26,154 nt of DNA from Chthoniobacterales bacterium (GTDB taxonomy: Bacteria > Verrucomicrobiota > Verrucomicrobiia > Chthoniobacterales > UBA10450), in NCBI GenBank assembly GCA_013694945.1, contig JACDBM010000054.1, positions 1 to 26,154 of the forward strand, written 5' to 3'. The notes under the pieces are model-generated. The model was not told the origin of the DNA and ran no database searches. It saw nothing but the letters and a program-made list of their open reading frames with translations. This document shows, one piece after another, positions 1 through 8,072 of this stretch (position 1 is its first letter; every line of letters begins with the position of its first letter). The position numbers were made by a program, and so were the translations under genes.

Positions 1-222
1 GCTCCCGAAGATCTGATCGTACAGCTCAGCCCGTGCATTCGTCCTCCGCATTATGAAATCGACTTCGCGGCCCAAATTATCGCGCAATGTCGCGAGCGCG
101 GGGTGGAGAACGTGCATGACTGCGCCGTCTGCACCGCGTGCGATTTGGAACGCTACTACTCGTACCGAGCGGAAAAGGGGCGGACTGGACGAATGCTCGC
201 GCTGCTGACCATGAGCCTGTAG
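1..222 (+). CDS. PgeF/YfiH-type polyphenol oxidase-fold protein, C-terminal fragment
   Basis: Frame 1 is open from the window edge to a TAG at 220-222 and gives the last 73 residues of a protein whose start lies outside. The end has the family's pattern: a Cys-Ile-Arg-Pro-Pro-His-Tyr-Glu stretch near the edge, then CAVCTACDLERYYSYR, then a Gly-Arg-Met-Leu-Ala-Leu ending. The family (YfiH, DUF152, PgeF) binds a metal. It has been described both as a laccase-like or purine-nucleoside enzyme and as a peptidoglycan editing factor that corrects wrongly incorporated amino acids, so the exact substrate here is open. It converges on lpxA across a 69-base gap in which I see no convincing terminator. 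Confidence 0.75.
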   Translation, partial: APEDLIVQLSPCIRPPHYEIDFAAQIIAQCRERGVENVHDCAVCTACDLERYYSYRAEKGRTGRMLALLTMSL

Positions 223-291
223 CGACGGTCTCTGCCGCCGTTTCAGCGACCCAAATCGCACTCTCCCTTTGTCGCGATGAGTCGGATGAAG

Positions 292-1086
292 TCACTCTTC
301 CCCCGCGCGCGCGCGGCCATACGACACGATGCCGCGCTTCCGCGCATTCGCGACGAACGAGAAAAATTCGCGACCGATTGGTCCGAATTCTCTGGTGCCC
401 GCTTCCTCCAGCGCCTGCTTGCGATTCATCCTGCTGCGATAAAGCAGCTTGAACGCGCGGCGAATCTCATCGCGTTCGACCGCGGCAAAGCCCGCCCGTC
501 TCATGCCAAGGACATTGACTCCGAAGACGACGTTTCGTTTTGCGGCGAGAAGGAATGGCGGGATGTCTTTGCTGAATCCGGAACTGCCCTGCGCCATGAC
601 GAGACGACCGACATGCGTGAATTGGTGAAACACTGCGCCTCCACCAATGAAAGCGGTGTCGTCGATCCGGACATAGCCGCCGAGGAGGCAATTGTTCGCG
701 ATGATCACACTGTCGCCGATTCGGCAATTATGGCCCACGTGCACACCGGCCATGAGAAAGTTGCCATTGCCGATTCGGGTGGAACTTTCTTCAGCGCTGC
801 CGCGGTGAACAGTGCAGTGCTCACGGATTACATTCCGGTCCCCAATTTCAACGCCGCTGAGTGTTTCCGGCCGAAAGGCGAGATCCTGCGGCAGCCCTCC
901 GATGATCGAGCCGTGACCAACGAGGTTGTTTCTTCCAAGGCGGACAGCACCCTGAAGCACCGCGTGTGACTGAATGACGGTACCTTCGCCGATCACCACT
1001 CCGGAGCCGATGATCGCGTATGGTCCGATCTCTACTCCGGCGGCAAGCTCCGCCGCGGGATCGACGATCGCCGTCGGATGCACCAT
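292..1086 (-). CDS. lpxA: acyl-ACP--UDP-N-acetylglucosamine O-acyltransferase LpxA
   Basis: This cytoplasmic enzyme does the first step of lipid A synthesis, moving a 3-hydroxyacyl chain from acyl-carrier protein to UDP-GlcNAc. The 264-residue length fits the family. The first ~190 residues show the hexapeptide repeats of a left-handed beta helix (for example IGPYAIIGSGVVIG and IGDSVIIANN), followed by an alpha-helical tail. His119 in VHVGHNC matches the family's catalytic histidine, with His116 just before it and an HQF motif further on. Its ATG directly abuts the radC stop (1087-1089), so the two are probably translated from one message. lpxD, lpxC and fabZ are not beside it in this window. 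It shows that the organism makes an LPS-type outer membrane. Confidence 0.93.
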   Translation of the reverse strand: MVHPTAIVDPAAELAAGVEIGPYAIIGSGVVIGEGTVIQSHAVLQGAVRLGRNNLVGHGSIIGGLPQDLAFRPETLSGVEIGDRNVIREHCTVHRGSAEESSTRIGNGNFLMAGVHVGHNCRIGDSVIIANNCLLGGYVRIDDTAFIGGGAVFHQFTHVGRLVMAQGSSGFSKDIPPFLLAAKRNVVFGVNVLGMRRAGFAAVERDEIRRAFKLLYRSRMNRKQALEEAGTREFGPIGREFFSFVANARKRGIVSYGRARAGEE

Positions 1087-1782
1087 TTAAAGAACACCCG
1101 CTTCCTTGAAGCTGAAGTACGGTGCGCGCCCTTCGGCGGGTGCGCCGATAATAATGTGATCGAGCAGCTTGATTTGGAGCAGCTCCGCGGCTTCCGCCAA
1201 ACGTCTCGTTAGGCTGTGATCCGCCTGGCTGGGTGACGGATCACCGGAAGGATGATTGTGCACCACGACCACCGCAAATGCGGCGGAAATCACGGCCGGA
1301 CGGAAAACCTCCCGCGGATGCGCGATGCTTTCGTTCACGCTTCCGGTGGAGACCTCCTGAATGCGCAGGAGGCGATATCGCGTATCGAGCAGGAGAACAC
1401 GAAGCGATTCATTGTGTAGCACGCGCATCTCCGCGGAAAGCAATTGGTAGACGAGCTCGGGCGTGTCGATTTTCTCCCGCGAGAGCGTCTCTTTCGCGAG
1501 GCGTTGACCGAGTCCAAACGCCGCCACCAACTGGACCGCTTTGGCAGGTCCGATTCCGGGAACATCCGAAATCTCATCTACGGTGCAGCGACTGAGGGCG
1601 TTAAGTGATTTGTAGCGAGCGAGGAGTTCCGCGGCAACATCGATCGCGTTTGCGCCCGGCAAGCCCGTCCGGAGGAGAATCGCGATCAGCTCTGAATCTG
1701 TTAGCGCACTCGCCCCGCGTGCGAGCAATTTCTCGCGCGGACGATCGTCCTGCGGCATTTCTCGAATCTTCAGCTGCGCCAT
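1087..1782 (-). CDS. radC: RadC-family JAB/MPN-domain protein
   Basis: The protein has 231 residues, as is usual for RadC. The N-terminal part carries a helix-hairpin-helix-like region (DVPGIGPAKAVQLVAAFG, about 73-90). The C-terminal MPN/JAB domain holds the metal-binding pattern HNHPSGDPSPSQAD with His175, His177 and Asp188. An Asn-Glu pair at 124-125 (VLHNES) supplies the family's conserved glutamate. The family was once linked to DNA repair, but that role was withdrawn for E. coli; the fold predicts a metal-dependent peptidase or nuclease-like activity, and the true function is unknown. It lies 72 bases after the polyprenyl synthase stop and directly upstream of lpxA. No clear ribosome-binding site precedes the ATG. 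Confidence 0.9.
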   Translation of the reverse strand: MAQLKIREMPQDDRPREKLLARGASALTDSELIAILLRTGLPGANAIDVAAELLARYKSLNALSRCTVDEISDVPGIGPAKAVQLVAAFGLGQRLAKETLSREKIDTPELVYQLLSAEMRVLHNESLRVLLLDTRYRLLRIQEVSTGSVNESIAHPREVFRPAVISAAFAVVVVHNHPSGDPSPSQADHSLTRRLAEAAELLQIKLLDHIIIGAPAEGRAPYFSFKEAGVL

Positions 1783-1814
1783 CGTGCCGTTTGAAATGGG
1801 AGGGGTTCTCAGTG

Positions 1815-1834
1815 CCGCGACCGCTTATTCGCGG
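1815..1834. repeat. Small hairpin between polyprenyl synthase and radC
   Basis: CCGCGA and TCGCGG pair as a 6-bp stem with an 8-base loop in the 72-base gap between the polyprenyl synthase stop and radC. There is no T-run on either side, so it is not a classical intrinsic terminator. It may be chance, or a weak attenuating or RNA-processing site. Confidence 0.25.
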
Positions 1835-1861
1835 ACATCTGAACCGCCTTCCGCCACATAC

Positions 1862-2887
1862 TCACTCGCGCAGTTGATCGAGCAAATCGCGAAGAGCCTC
1901 GCCGAGTTGAGTCAGTGAGTCGGTGTGATTGCTCGGCGGGAGCAGATGGAGTTCCCGTTGCGCTTCCCTGATCAGTTCCTGCCCGGCCGTGATCGATTGG
2001 CTCAAGGGCGCAGTCGACACGTCCGTGTTCAAAATTTCCGTCATCTCGTCTACCTTGCCGCCAACGATCATCTGGCAATACTGCTCGCGCTCAACCGCGG
2101 GAGCTGATTGCAAGAGCATCAAGACAGGCAACGTCAGCTTCCCTTTCCGCAGATCAGTCCCGAGTGTCTTGCCGATAACCGTTTCGTTGCCAGCGATATC
2201 AAGGCAATCGTCGTAAATCTGGTAAGCTGCGCCGATTTTCATGCCGAAGGTCTGAAGCGAACGAACCGTTGCCGGTTCAGCTTCGTTGATCACAGCGCCG
2301 AGCTCCGCGGCTGCGGCGAAGAGCGAGCCCGTCTTCATGGCAACAATGCGCCGGTAATCTTCGACCGCGAGATGCAGGTCGAAGCGGCGTTGGGTCTGGA
2401 TGATCTCCCCGGAACAAACCTCGCGCGCTGCTTGCGCAATCGAGCGACTGATCTCCGCCCGGTCGAAATTTGTTGATAGATTCAGCGCCTGCGCAAAAAG
2501 GCAATCGCCCAGCAGGACACTTAGCGCGTTGCCCCAGCGCGCGTTGACCGTGGGCTGACCGCGACGCCGATCGGCCTCGTCCATGATGTCGTCATGCACG
2601 AGCGTCGCGATGTGGATCAGCTCCAGAATAACGGCCAGATCGATGTGAGCGGACTTGATTGAACCGGTCGCGCCGCCACTCAGGAGCGCGACGAGCGGAC
2701 GAAGTCGTTTTCCGCGGCCGCCGATCGCGTAAGCAACATAGCCTTCCACTGCGGGATCGAACACAGACGCTTGCTGCACGATGCGCGCTTCGACTTCCGC
2801 GAGTTGGCCTTGCACCGTTTTCGCAACCTGTGCCAGAGATACTGAAGGGGAGGCGGTGGTCCCCGACGAAGCTGTGAAAACTTTCAC
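1862..2887 (-). CDS. trans-polyprenyl diphosphate synthase (octaprenyl/heptaprenyl type)
   Basis: The enzyme condenses isopentenyl diphosphate units onto an allylic primer to make the long side chain of respiratory quinones. Numbered from the GTG at 2887 it has 341 residues. It shows GGRGKRLRP (57-64), the first aspartate-rich motif DDIMD (99-103), a KTGSLF stretch, the second aspartate motif DDCLD (226-230) and GTDLRKGKLTLP. I chose GTG 2887, although the frame stays open to ATG 2980, because the 31 extra residues do not look like the family and a near-consensus promoter (2894-2922) points at this GTG. Against this, GGGAG lies 8 bases before ATG 2980. Chain length (ispB-, hepT- or sds-like) cannot be read from sequence. 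The product suits the neighbouring quinone-linked SDH. Confidence 0.9.
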   Translation of the reverse strand: MKVFTASSGTTASPSVSLAQVAKTVQGQLAEVEARIVQQASVFDPAVEGYVAYAIGGRGKRLRPLVALLSGGATGSIKSAHIDLAVILELIHIATLVHDDIMDEADRRRGQPTVNARWGNALSVLLGDCLFAQALNLSTNFDRAEISRSIAQAAREVCSGEIIQTQRRFDLHLAVEDYRRIVAMKTGSLFAAAAELGAVINEAEPATVRSLQTFGMKIGAAYQIYDDCLDIAGNETVIGKTLGTDLRKGKLTLPVLMLLQSAPAVEREQYCQMIVGGKVDEMTEILNTDVSTAPLSQSITAGQELIREAQRELHLLPPSNHTDSLTQLGEALRDLLDQLRE

Positions 2888-2893
2888 AATTGC

Positions 2894-2922
2894 AGAATAG
2901 AAGGAGGGGTCCCAAGAGTCAA
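2894..2922 (-). promoter_or_regulatory. Probable sigma-70 promoter of the polyprenyl synthase
   Basis: Read on the minus strand: TTGACT, a 17-base spacer, then TATTCT. The GTG proposed as start is only 6 bases after the -10 box, so transcription would begin at or within a base or two of the start codon, giving a leaderless message. The same -10 box and spacing recur at 9013-9041. Confidence 0.6.
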
Positions 2923-3099
2923 AACAACAGGGCGCCGTGCGAGGTGAAGCTGTGACGGCAAACAGAGTGCTGCGGCCCATTAATCACTCTCCCGGTTCGA
3001 TCGTCTCCGCACGTTGACCATCGTAGTGCCGCGCGACCTTGACGCGGCCGGAAGAAGGTTCGCGGCAGGCCCTTCCATGCGCGGCAACGCCAGAAACGG

Positions 3100-3762
3100 T
3101 CAGCGCCGTCGCAGCCACGCGGCCGTTCCGTATTTGATTTCTGCCAATCTCTGCGCCCGCTCGAGCAGCTTAGGCCTAAAGACCGCCGGCCTCCAGTCAC
3201 AGCACAAAGCAGAAGCGAAGGCGTCGAGGAAGGCCGCGGGCAGGGCCTCATATTGGATGCTTCCCTGATGCAGCAATCCGACCCGCGTGCGCCGTTGCGC
3301 AGCTCCAGCGATTTTGCGTCCGTGCACGAGCACGTCTGCCCTCACGAAGTTGGCAAAACAGGCTTCAGATACTTTCGGCGCATCTTCTGTCGCGAGCGCG
3401 ACGGATGTTTCATCGGGGATTGAGCGGCGAATTGCATCATGGATTTGTTCGTAGATGATGCGTGAACTGGCGATGCATTCGACTGTTGCTGAGGGAATGA
3501 CGACTGAGTAGGTCAAGTCGTTCCCATGCAAAACGATTCCGCCCCCCGTCCAACGACGGACAATCTCTCGTTCCTTCTCGTGTTCCGCCAGGCCGGCATA
3601 GCGCCCGAAATATCCGAAGGAAAGCGCACGCCTTCGCCACTGATAACAACGTAGCGAAGGAACGGTCGTCTGATCCAGGAGGGCTTCGTCAATTGCCATG
3701 TTCATCGCAGCCGATCTCGGCTCCGGGTCGCGATAGAAGAGCAGACTAGCCAGTGGAGGCAT
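3100..3762 (-). CDS. lipoate--protein ligase A family protein
   Basis: The 220-residue protein belongs to the biotin/lipoyl-ligase fold. It shows RRWTGGGIVLHGNDLTYS (69-86), the substrate-binding loop, then CFANFVRADVLV and GRKIAGAAQRR with the conserved catalytic lysine Lys150, and LHQGSI. These are the hallmarks of LplA-like enzymes, which attach lipoate or octanoate to the E2 and H subunits of 2-oxoacid dehydrogenases and the glycine-cleavage system. It lacks the ~100-residue C-terminal accessory domain of E. coli LplA, so it may be an octanoyltransferase (LipM-like) or need a partner chain; sequence alone does not settle this. It follows pyrF by 11 bases, so both are probably cotranscribed. 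The 119-212 bases to the next gene hold no other gene. Confidence 0.85.
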   Translation of the reverse strand: MPPLASLLFYRDPEPRSAAMNMAIDEALLDQTTVPSLRCYQWRRRALSFGYFGRYAGLAEHEKEREIVRRWTGGGIVLHGNDLTYSVVIPSATVECIASSRIIYEQIHDAIRRSIPDETSVALATEDAPKVSEACFANFVRADVLVHGRKIAGAAQRRTRVGLLHQGSIQYEALPAAFLDAFASALCCDWRPAVFRPKLLERAQRLAEIKYGTAAWLRRR

Positions 3763-3773
3763 CGCCGCGGCTT

Positions 3774-4484
3774 CTAGTCCTCTAATTCAGCGATGATCCT
3801 TTGCGCAGCCTCGCGCGGATCGGGAGCAGCGGTGATAGGACGACCAATCACCAGGTAATCAGCACCATTCTGCACCGCTTCCCGCGGGGTGGTGAATCGC
3901 TTTTGATCGTTCGCTGCGGCCCAACTCGGCCGCACGCCCGGCGTAATAATGATGGTCTTCCCGGCCAGCCGCTCTCGTAGCATTCGGACCTCGTGGGGAC
4001 TCGCAATCAAACCGCCGATGCCCGCCTCCGCGCCAAGCTGCGCCAGGCGCAGGATTTGACCTGCAACGTCCGACTCAACTCCGGTCTCCCGCAGTGTGGT
4101 TTCATCCGAACTGGTCAGGACTGTCACGCCCAGCAGCAGCAAATCAGGTGCGCACTCCGCGACTGCGGCTTCAAGCATCCCGCGCCCGCCGCAAAGATGT
4201 AATGTGAGCATGCCTGCTCCAAGCTCAACGGCCGCGCGGACTGCTTTCGCGACCGTAGTAGGAATGTCATGGAGCTTGAGGTCGAGGAAAACCTTGGCGC
4301 CCGTAGCGATGACGGCTCGCACGATCTCCGGCCCGCCGGCCGTGAAGAGCTGCAGACCGATCTTGAAGGTCGCAACGTCGCGCGCGAGATCGCAGACGAG
4401 ATCGAGCGCTTGTGACGGCTCGGGAAAATCCAGCGCCACGATCAGGCGATCGCGAGGATCGTTGACGACGTAGCTTGGATTCAT
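3774..4484 (-). CDS. pyrF: orotidine 5'-phosphate decarboxylase
   Basis: This is the last step of de novo UMP synthesis, decarboxylating OMP. From ATG 4484 it has 236 residues, the usual size of the bacterial enzyme. LIVALDFPEP (14-23), Lys41 in FKIGLQLF, and the catalytic FLDLKLHDIPTTV (Asp68, Lys70, Asp73) are all present. The phosphate-binding end is GVRPSW followed by GADYLVIGRPIT. The frame is open 22 codons further upstream, but that stretch overlaps ispE and does not resemble the family, so ATG 4484 is preferred. It is transcribed divergently from ispE with fewer than 40 bases between the starts, and leads into the lipoate-ligase gene. Confidence 0.93.
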   Translation of the reverse strand: MNPSYVVNDPRDRLIVALDFPEPSQALDLVCDLARDVATFKIGLQLFTAGGPEIVRAVIATGAKVFLDLKLHDIPTTVAKAVRAAVELGAGMLTLHLCGGRGMLEAAVAECAPDLLLLGVTVLTSSDETTLRETGVESDVAGQILRLAQLGAEAGIGGLIASPHEVRMLRERLAGKTIIITPGVRPSWAAANDQKRFTTPREAVQNGADYLVIGRPITAAPDPREAAQRIIAELED

Positions 4485-4521
4485 CCTGTATTGTCGCGCC
4501 TTTGTGCGGAGAGTCGATGCT

Positions 4522-5355
4522 ATGCAGTTCCGAGCGCCGGCGAAGATCAATCTTTCCTTCCGGATTCTCGGCCGTCGCGCGGACGGTTTTCACGATATCG
4601 ATACGTTAATGGCGCCCATTTCACTGCACGACTCGCTCACCATCACAAGACTGAAAGATGCGGGGAAAATTGATTTCGTCTGCACTGATTCGAGTCTTCC
4701 CGGGGGCGATGAAAATCTCGCAGTTCGCGCCGCTCGTTTGTTTTTGGGCATTACCCGATCGCGCGCCGGTGTTCGCATTGCGTTGGAGAAAAACATCCCG
4801 CATGGCGCCGGGCTCGGTGGTGGCAGTAGCGATGCGGCGACTGTGTTGCTTGGTTTGAATCAACTTCTTGCCGCGGAGTGGAGCGAGATTCGCCTGGCAG
4901 AGGTTGCGGCCGAGATCGGCTCGGATGTGCCGTTCTTTATTTATCAATCTGCGGCGCGTTGTCGTGGGCGGGGCGACATCGTGACGCCAATTAAATTGCC
5001 AAAGACTGTTTCTTTACTCCTTTTGAAACCTCTGTTCGGAGTGCCGACTCCGTGGGCTTACCAACGTTGGAAAGAATCGAAAAAATTGCCGGAGATACGT
5101 TATCAGGCACAGGAGTTTTCCGGGCTTGACCTTGTAAATGACCTTGAGCGGTCGGTGTTCGAGAAATTCATCTTTATGGGACATTTGAAAATGTGGTTGC
5201 TTGCGCAACCTGAAGCCAGGGCTGCGATAATGTCCGGCTCGGGATCAACGCTCATCGCTATTTTGCGCGACGGAGCGGACGCGGAAACGCTGGCGCGTCG
5301 CGCTAAAATTGAACTTGATTCGGAGCTTTGGACCTGCGCCTGCCGGACGATGTAG
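4522..5355 (+). CDS. ispE: 4-diphosphocytidyl-2-C-methyl-D-erythritol kinase
   Basis: A GHMP kinase of the non-mevalonate (MEP) isoprenoid route; it phosphorylates CDP-methylerythritol. Numbered from ATG 4522 (277 residues), it has APAKINLSFRI with Lys8, a phosphate loop HGAGLGGGSSDAA (94-106), the SDVPFF motif with the catalytic aspartate, and MSGSGSTLIAIL near the end. A GTG at 4504 is in frame and would add six residues; ATG 4522 gives the family's usual beginning and has GGAG ten bases upstream. A TATTGT box lies at 4489-4494 without a good -35, so the alternative leaderless GTG start is possible. It supplies precursors for the polyprenyl synthase nearby. It converges on sdhB with a 39-base gap. 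Confidence 0.92.
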   Translation: MQFRAPAKINLSFRILGRRADGFHDIDTLMAPISLHDSLTITRLKDAGKIDFVCTDSSLPGGDENLAVRAARLFLGITRSRAGVRIALEKNIPHGAGLGGGSSDAATVLLGLNQLLAAEWSEIRLAEVAAEIGSDVPFFIYQSAARCRGRGDIVTPIKLPKTVSLLLLKPLFGVPTPWAYQRWKESKKLPEIRYQAQEFSGLDLVNDLERSVFEKFIFMGHLKMWLLAQPEARAAIMSGSGSTLIAILRDGADAETLARRAKIELDSELWTCACRTM

Positions 5356-5394
5356 GCCGATCTCCGATAGTCGGAACGTCCTTGCTCTGGAACG

Positions 5395-6150
5395 CTACAT
5401 CCCAGATTTCTTTCGCAGCGTCGCCAGCGCGTACTCGCGATTCAGTTTCGCAATGAAGCTCGCGCTGATTTCCGCCGGACACACGGCTTCGCATTCGTAG
5501 GTGTTCGTGCAATTTCCGAAGCCTTCCGCATCCATCTGTCCCACCATTCTGAGGACGCGGGCGGTCCGTTCAGCATTTCCCTGTGGGAGAAGCGCGAGAT
5601 GCGAAACCTTCGCCGACGTAAAGAGCATCGCAGACGCATTCGGGCAGGCCGCCGCGCAAGCTCCACAACCGATGCAGGCCGCCGCTTCCATCGCCAGATC
5701 GGCGTCGTGCTTCGGCACCGGAATTGAATTTGCTTCCGGCGCGGAGCCCGAGCGAGCAGACACAAACCCGCCCGCCTGCACAATACGATCAAGCGCGCTG
5801 CGGCTGACAACTAGGTCTCTGACCAGCCTGAAGGGCCGCGCGCGGAAAGGCTCGACGGTAATCGTGGCGCCATCTTTGAAACGGCGCATGTAGAGCTGGC
5901 ACGCAGCCCCGGGATGATCCGGTCCGTGCGCTTCACCGTTGATCGTAAGTGAACAGGTGCCGCAAATCCCCTCGCGACAATCCGACTCGAAAGCGATCGG
6001 ATCTTCGCCTTTTTCGACGAGGCGCTCGTTGACGATATCGAGCATCTCGAGGAACGAAGTGTGCGGCGACACGTCGGTTGCATAGTAATTGACAAGGCGC
6101 CCTTTGGCCTCGCTCGCCTCCTGCCGCCACACCCGGAGTTTGAAGTTCAT
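5395..6150 (-). CDS. sdhB: succinate dehydrogenase/fumarate reductase iron-sulfur subunit
   Basis: SdhB carries electrons from the flavin of SdhA to quinone. The 251-residue protein has an N-terminal plant-type [2Fe-2S] ferredoxin domain with Cys58, Cys63, Cys66 and Cys84 (SDCREGICGTC...AACQL). The C-terminal two-cluster domain has CIGCGACAAACP (Cys159, 162, 165, 169) and CTNTYECEAVCP (Cys214, 220, 224). The long insert between the two domains and its three-gene operon fit the di-heme (type B) complexes of Bacillus, Wolinella and Bacteroidota. Its ATG overlaps the sdhA stop by four bases (6147-6150), suggesting translational coupling. It is the last gene of sdhCAB. Confidence 0.95.
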   Translation of the reverse strand: MNFKLRVWRQEASEAKGRLVNYYATDVSPHTSFLEMLDIVNERLVEKGEDPIAFESDCREGICGTCSLTINGEAHGPDHPGAACQLYMRRFKDGATITVEPFRARPFRLVRDLVVSRSALDRIVQAGGFVSARSGSAPEANSIPVPKHDADLAMEAAACIGCGACAAACPNASAMLFTSAKVSHLALLPQGNAERTARVLRMVGQMDAEGFGNCTNTYECEAVCPAEISASFIAKLNREYALATLRKKSGM

Positions 6151-8072
6151 TTGTAGCTTCGCTGCGTCAGCTCCACGCTTTCAAAGTGCAGCGGCTCGCG
6201 ATGAAGCCTTGGTGGCTCGATCGTACCATTGCCTTGGAATTCCCAGGCAAAAACCGCGGCGAATTTCTCGTCGTTCCGCAGCGCTTCGCCCTCCGGCGTC
6301 TGATGCTCCTCGCGAAAGTGTCCGCCGCAGGACTCGTCCCGCTCCAGCGCATCGATGCACATCAGTTCGGCGAATTCCAGGTAGTCCGCGACACGACCGG
6401 CGCGTTCGAGAGACTGGTTGTATTCCGCGCCGTGACCCGGAATGCGGACGTTCCGCCAAAACTCTTCGCGCAGTGCCGGGATGCGGCCGAGTGCCTCCCG
6501 CAGCCCGGCGGTGTTTCGCGCCATCCCGCATCTATCCCACATGAGGAGACCGAGCTCGCGATGAAACGAATCGACGGTGCGGGTGCCATTCACTTCGATC
6601 ATCTTCGCGATGCGCGCGCGCACATCCGTTTCTGCTTCGCGGAACGCCGGGTGATCGATAGAGGGACGTTTACCGATTTGTCCGGCAAGATACGTCGGAA
6701 GCGTGTAGGGCAAAACGAAGTAGCCATCGGCCAGGCCTTGCATGAGCGCGCTCGCGCCCAGCCGATTCGCCCCGTGATCCGAGAAATTTGCTTCGCCGAT
6801 CACGTGCAGCCCGGGCACGTTGCTCATCAAGTTGTAGTCCACCCACAGGCCGCCCATCGTGTAGTGCACGGCGGGATAGATGCGCATCGGCTGCTGGTAG
6901 GCATCCTCCCCGGTAATCTTCTCGTAAATATCAAACAGATTTCCGTAACGCTCGCGAATCGTTGGTTCGCCAAGACGCGCGATCGCATCCGCAAAATCGA
7001 GATAAACGCCGCGCCCGCCGGGACCAACCCCGCGACCTTCATCGCATGCTTCCTTCGCGCTCCGCGAGGAAATGTCACGCGGGGCGAGATTCCCATAGCT
7101 CGGGTATTTTCGTTCCAGATAGTAATCGCGTTCCGCTTCAGGAATCGCGGCAGGGGAACGCTGCTCCCCCTTGGTCTTCGGGACCCAGACGCGCCCGTCA
7201 TTGCGCAGCGATTCCGACATTAACGTTAGCTTCGATTGATGTTGCCCGCTCACCGGGATGCAGGTGGGATGGATCTGCGTGAAGCAGGGGTTCCCGAACA
7301 GCGCGCCTTTCTTGTAGGCGCGGTAGGTAGCGGTCACGTTCGACCCGCGGGCATTGGTCGAGAGATAAAAAACGTTGCCGTATCCACCCGTCGCGAGCAC
7401 GACAGCATCGGCCGCGTGCACCTCAATCTCTCCGCTGGTGAGGTCGCGCGTGATGATGCCTTTGGCGTGACCTTCCACCAGCACGACGTCGAGCATCTCG
7501 GTGCGTGAATACATTTTCACTGTGCCGACATCGATTTGGCGGCAAAGTGATTGATACGCGCCTAACAATAGCTGCTGACCAGTCTGGCCGCGGGCGTAGA
7601 AGGTGCGCGAGACCTGCGCGCCTCCGAAGGAGCGATTCGCGAGAAGGCCTCCATATTCGCGCGCGAACGGCACACCCTGCTCGACGCATTGATCGATGAT
7701 GAGATTACTCACTTCCGCAAGCCGGTAAACGTTCGCCTCCCGGGAGCGGAAGTCGCCACCTTTGATCGTGTCGTAGAACAACCGGAAGACACTGTCGCCG
7801 TCGTTCTGGTAGTTCTTTGCGGCATTGATCCCGCCCTGCGCGGCGATGCTGTGCGCACGGCGCGGGCTATCCTGAAAGCAAAAGCACTTCACATGGTAAC
7901 CTTGCTCGCCAAGGGTCGCCGCGGCCGAACCGCCCGCTAGTCCGCTGCCGACAACGATCACCTCGAGCTTGCGGCGATTCGCGGGACTAACGAGCCGGGC
8001 GTGATCCTTGTAGCCGGACCATTTCGTTTCGAGCGGCCCTGCAGGAACTTTCGCTTCCAGCTCGCCGATCAT
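6147..8072 (-). CDS. sdhA: succinate dehydrogenase/fumarate reductase flavoprotein subunit
   Basis: The catalytic subunit oxidises succinate to fumarate at the cytoplasmic face of the membrane. It has 641 residues. VIVVGSGLAGGSAAATLG (38-55) is the FAD dinucleotide fold. His74 in RRAHSIAAQGGINA is the expected covalent FAD attachment site. Substrate-site residues are visible in HPTCIP (268), SESLRNDGR, the catalytic-arginine motif PRDISSR (331-337) and HYTMGG (403). GEANFSDHGANRLGASAL (426-443) is the second FAD motif. It overlaps sdhC by ATGA at 8069-8072 and sdhB by ATGA at 6147-6150. Sequence alone does not say whether the complex runs as succinate dehydrogenase or fumarate reductase. Confidence 0.96.
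   Translation of the reverse strand: MIGELEAKVPAGPLETKWSGYKDHARLVSPANRRKLEVIVVGSGLAGGSAAATLGEQGYHVKCFCFQDSPRRAHSIAAQGGINAAKNYQNDGDSVFRLFYDTIKGGDFRSREANVYRLAEVSNLIIDQCVEQGVPFAREYGGLLANRSFGGAQVSRTFYARGQTGQQLLLGAYQSLCRQIDVGTVKMYSRTEMLDVVLVEGHAKGIITRDLTSGEIEVHAADAVVLATGGYGNVFYLSTNARGSNVTATYRAYKKGALFGNPCFTQIHPTCIPVSGQHQSKLTLMSESLRNDGRVWVPKTKGEQRSPAAIPEAERDYYLERKYPSYGNLAPRDISSRSAKEACDEGRGVGPGGRGVYLDFADAIARLGEPTIRERYGNLFDIYEKITGEDAYQQPMRIYPAVHYTMGGLWVDYNLMSNVPGLHVIGEANFSDHGANRLGASALMQGLADGYFVLPYTLPTYLAGQIGKRPSIDHPAFREAETDVRARIAKMIEVNGTRTVDSFHRELGLLMWDRCGMARNTAGLREALGRIPALREEFWRNVRIPGHGAEYNQSLERAGRVADYLEFAELMCIDALERDESCGGHFREEHQTPEGEALRNDEKFAAVFAWEFQGNGTIEPPRLHREPLHFESVELTQRSYK

Noticed and set aside
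277..969. 230-codon plus-strand frame opposite lpxA
   Set aside because: It is the antisense shadow of lpxA, whose hexapeptide repeats are unmistakable.
2888..2980. ATG 2980 as start of the polyprenyl synthase
   Set aside because: GGGAG precedes it, but the extra 31 residues look non-homologous and a strong promoter lies inside them; retained only as an alternative.
4462..4494. TTGACG with TATTGT as an ispE promoter
   Set aside because: The spacing is 21 bases, outside the normal range.
6186..7223. 345-codon plus-strand frame opposite sdhA
   Set aside because: It is antisense to the conserved SdhA sequence, a common effect of high GC.
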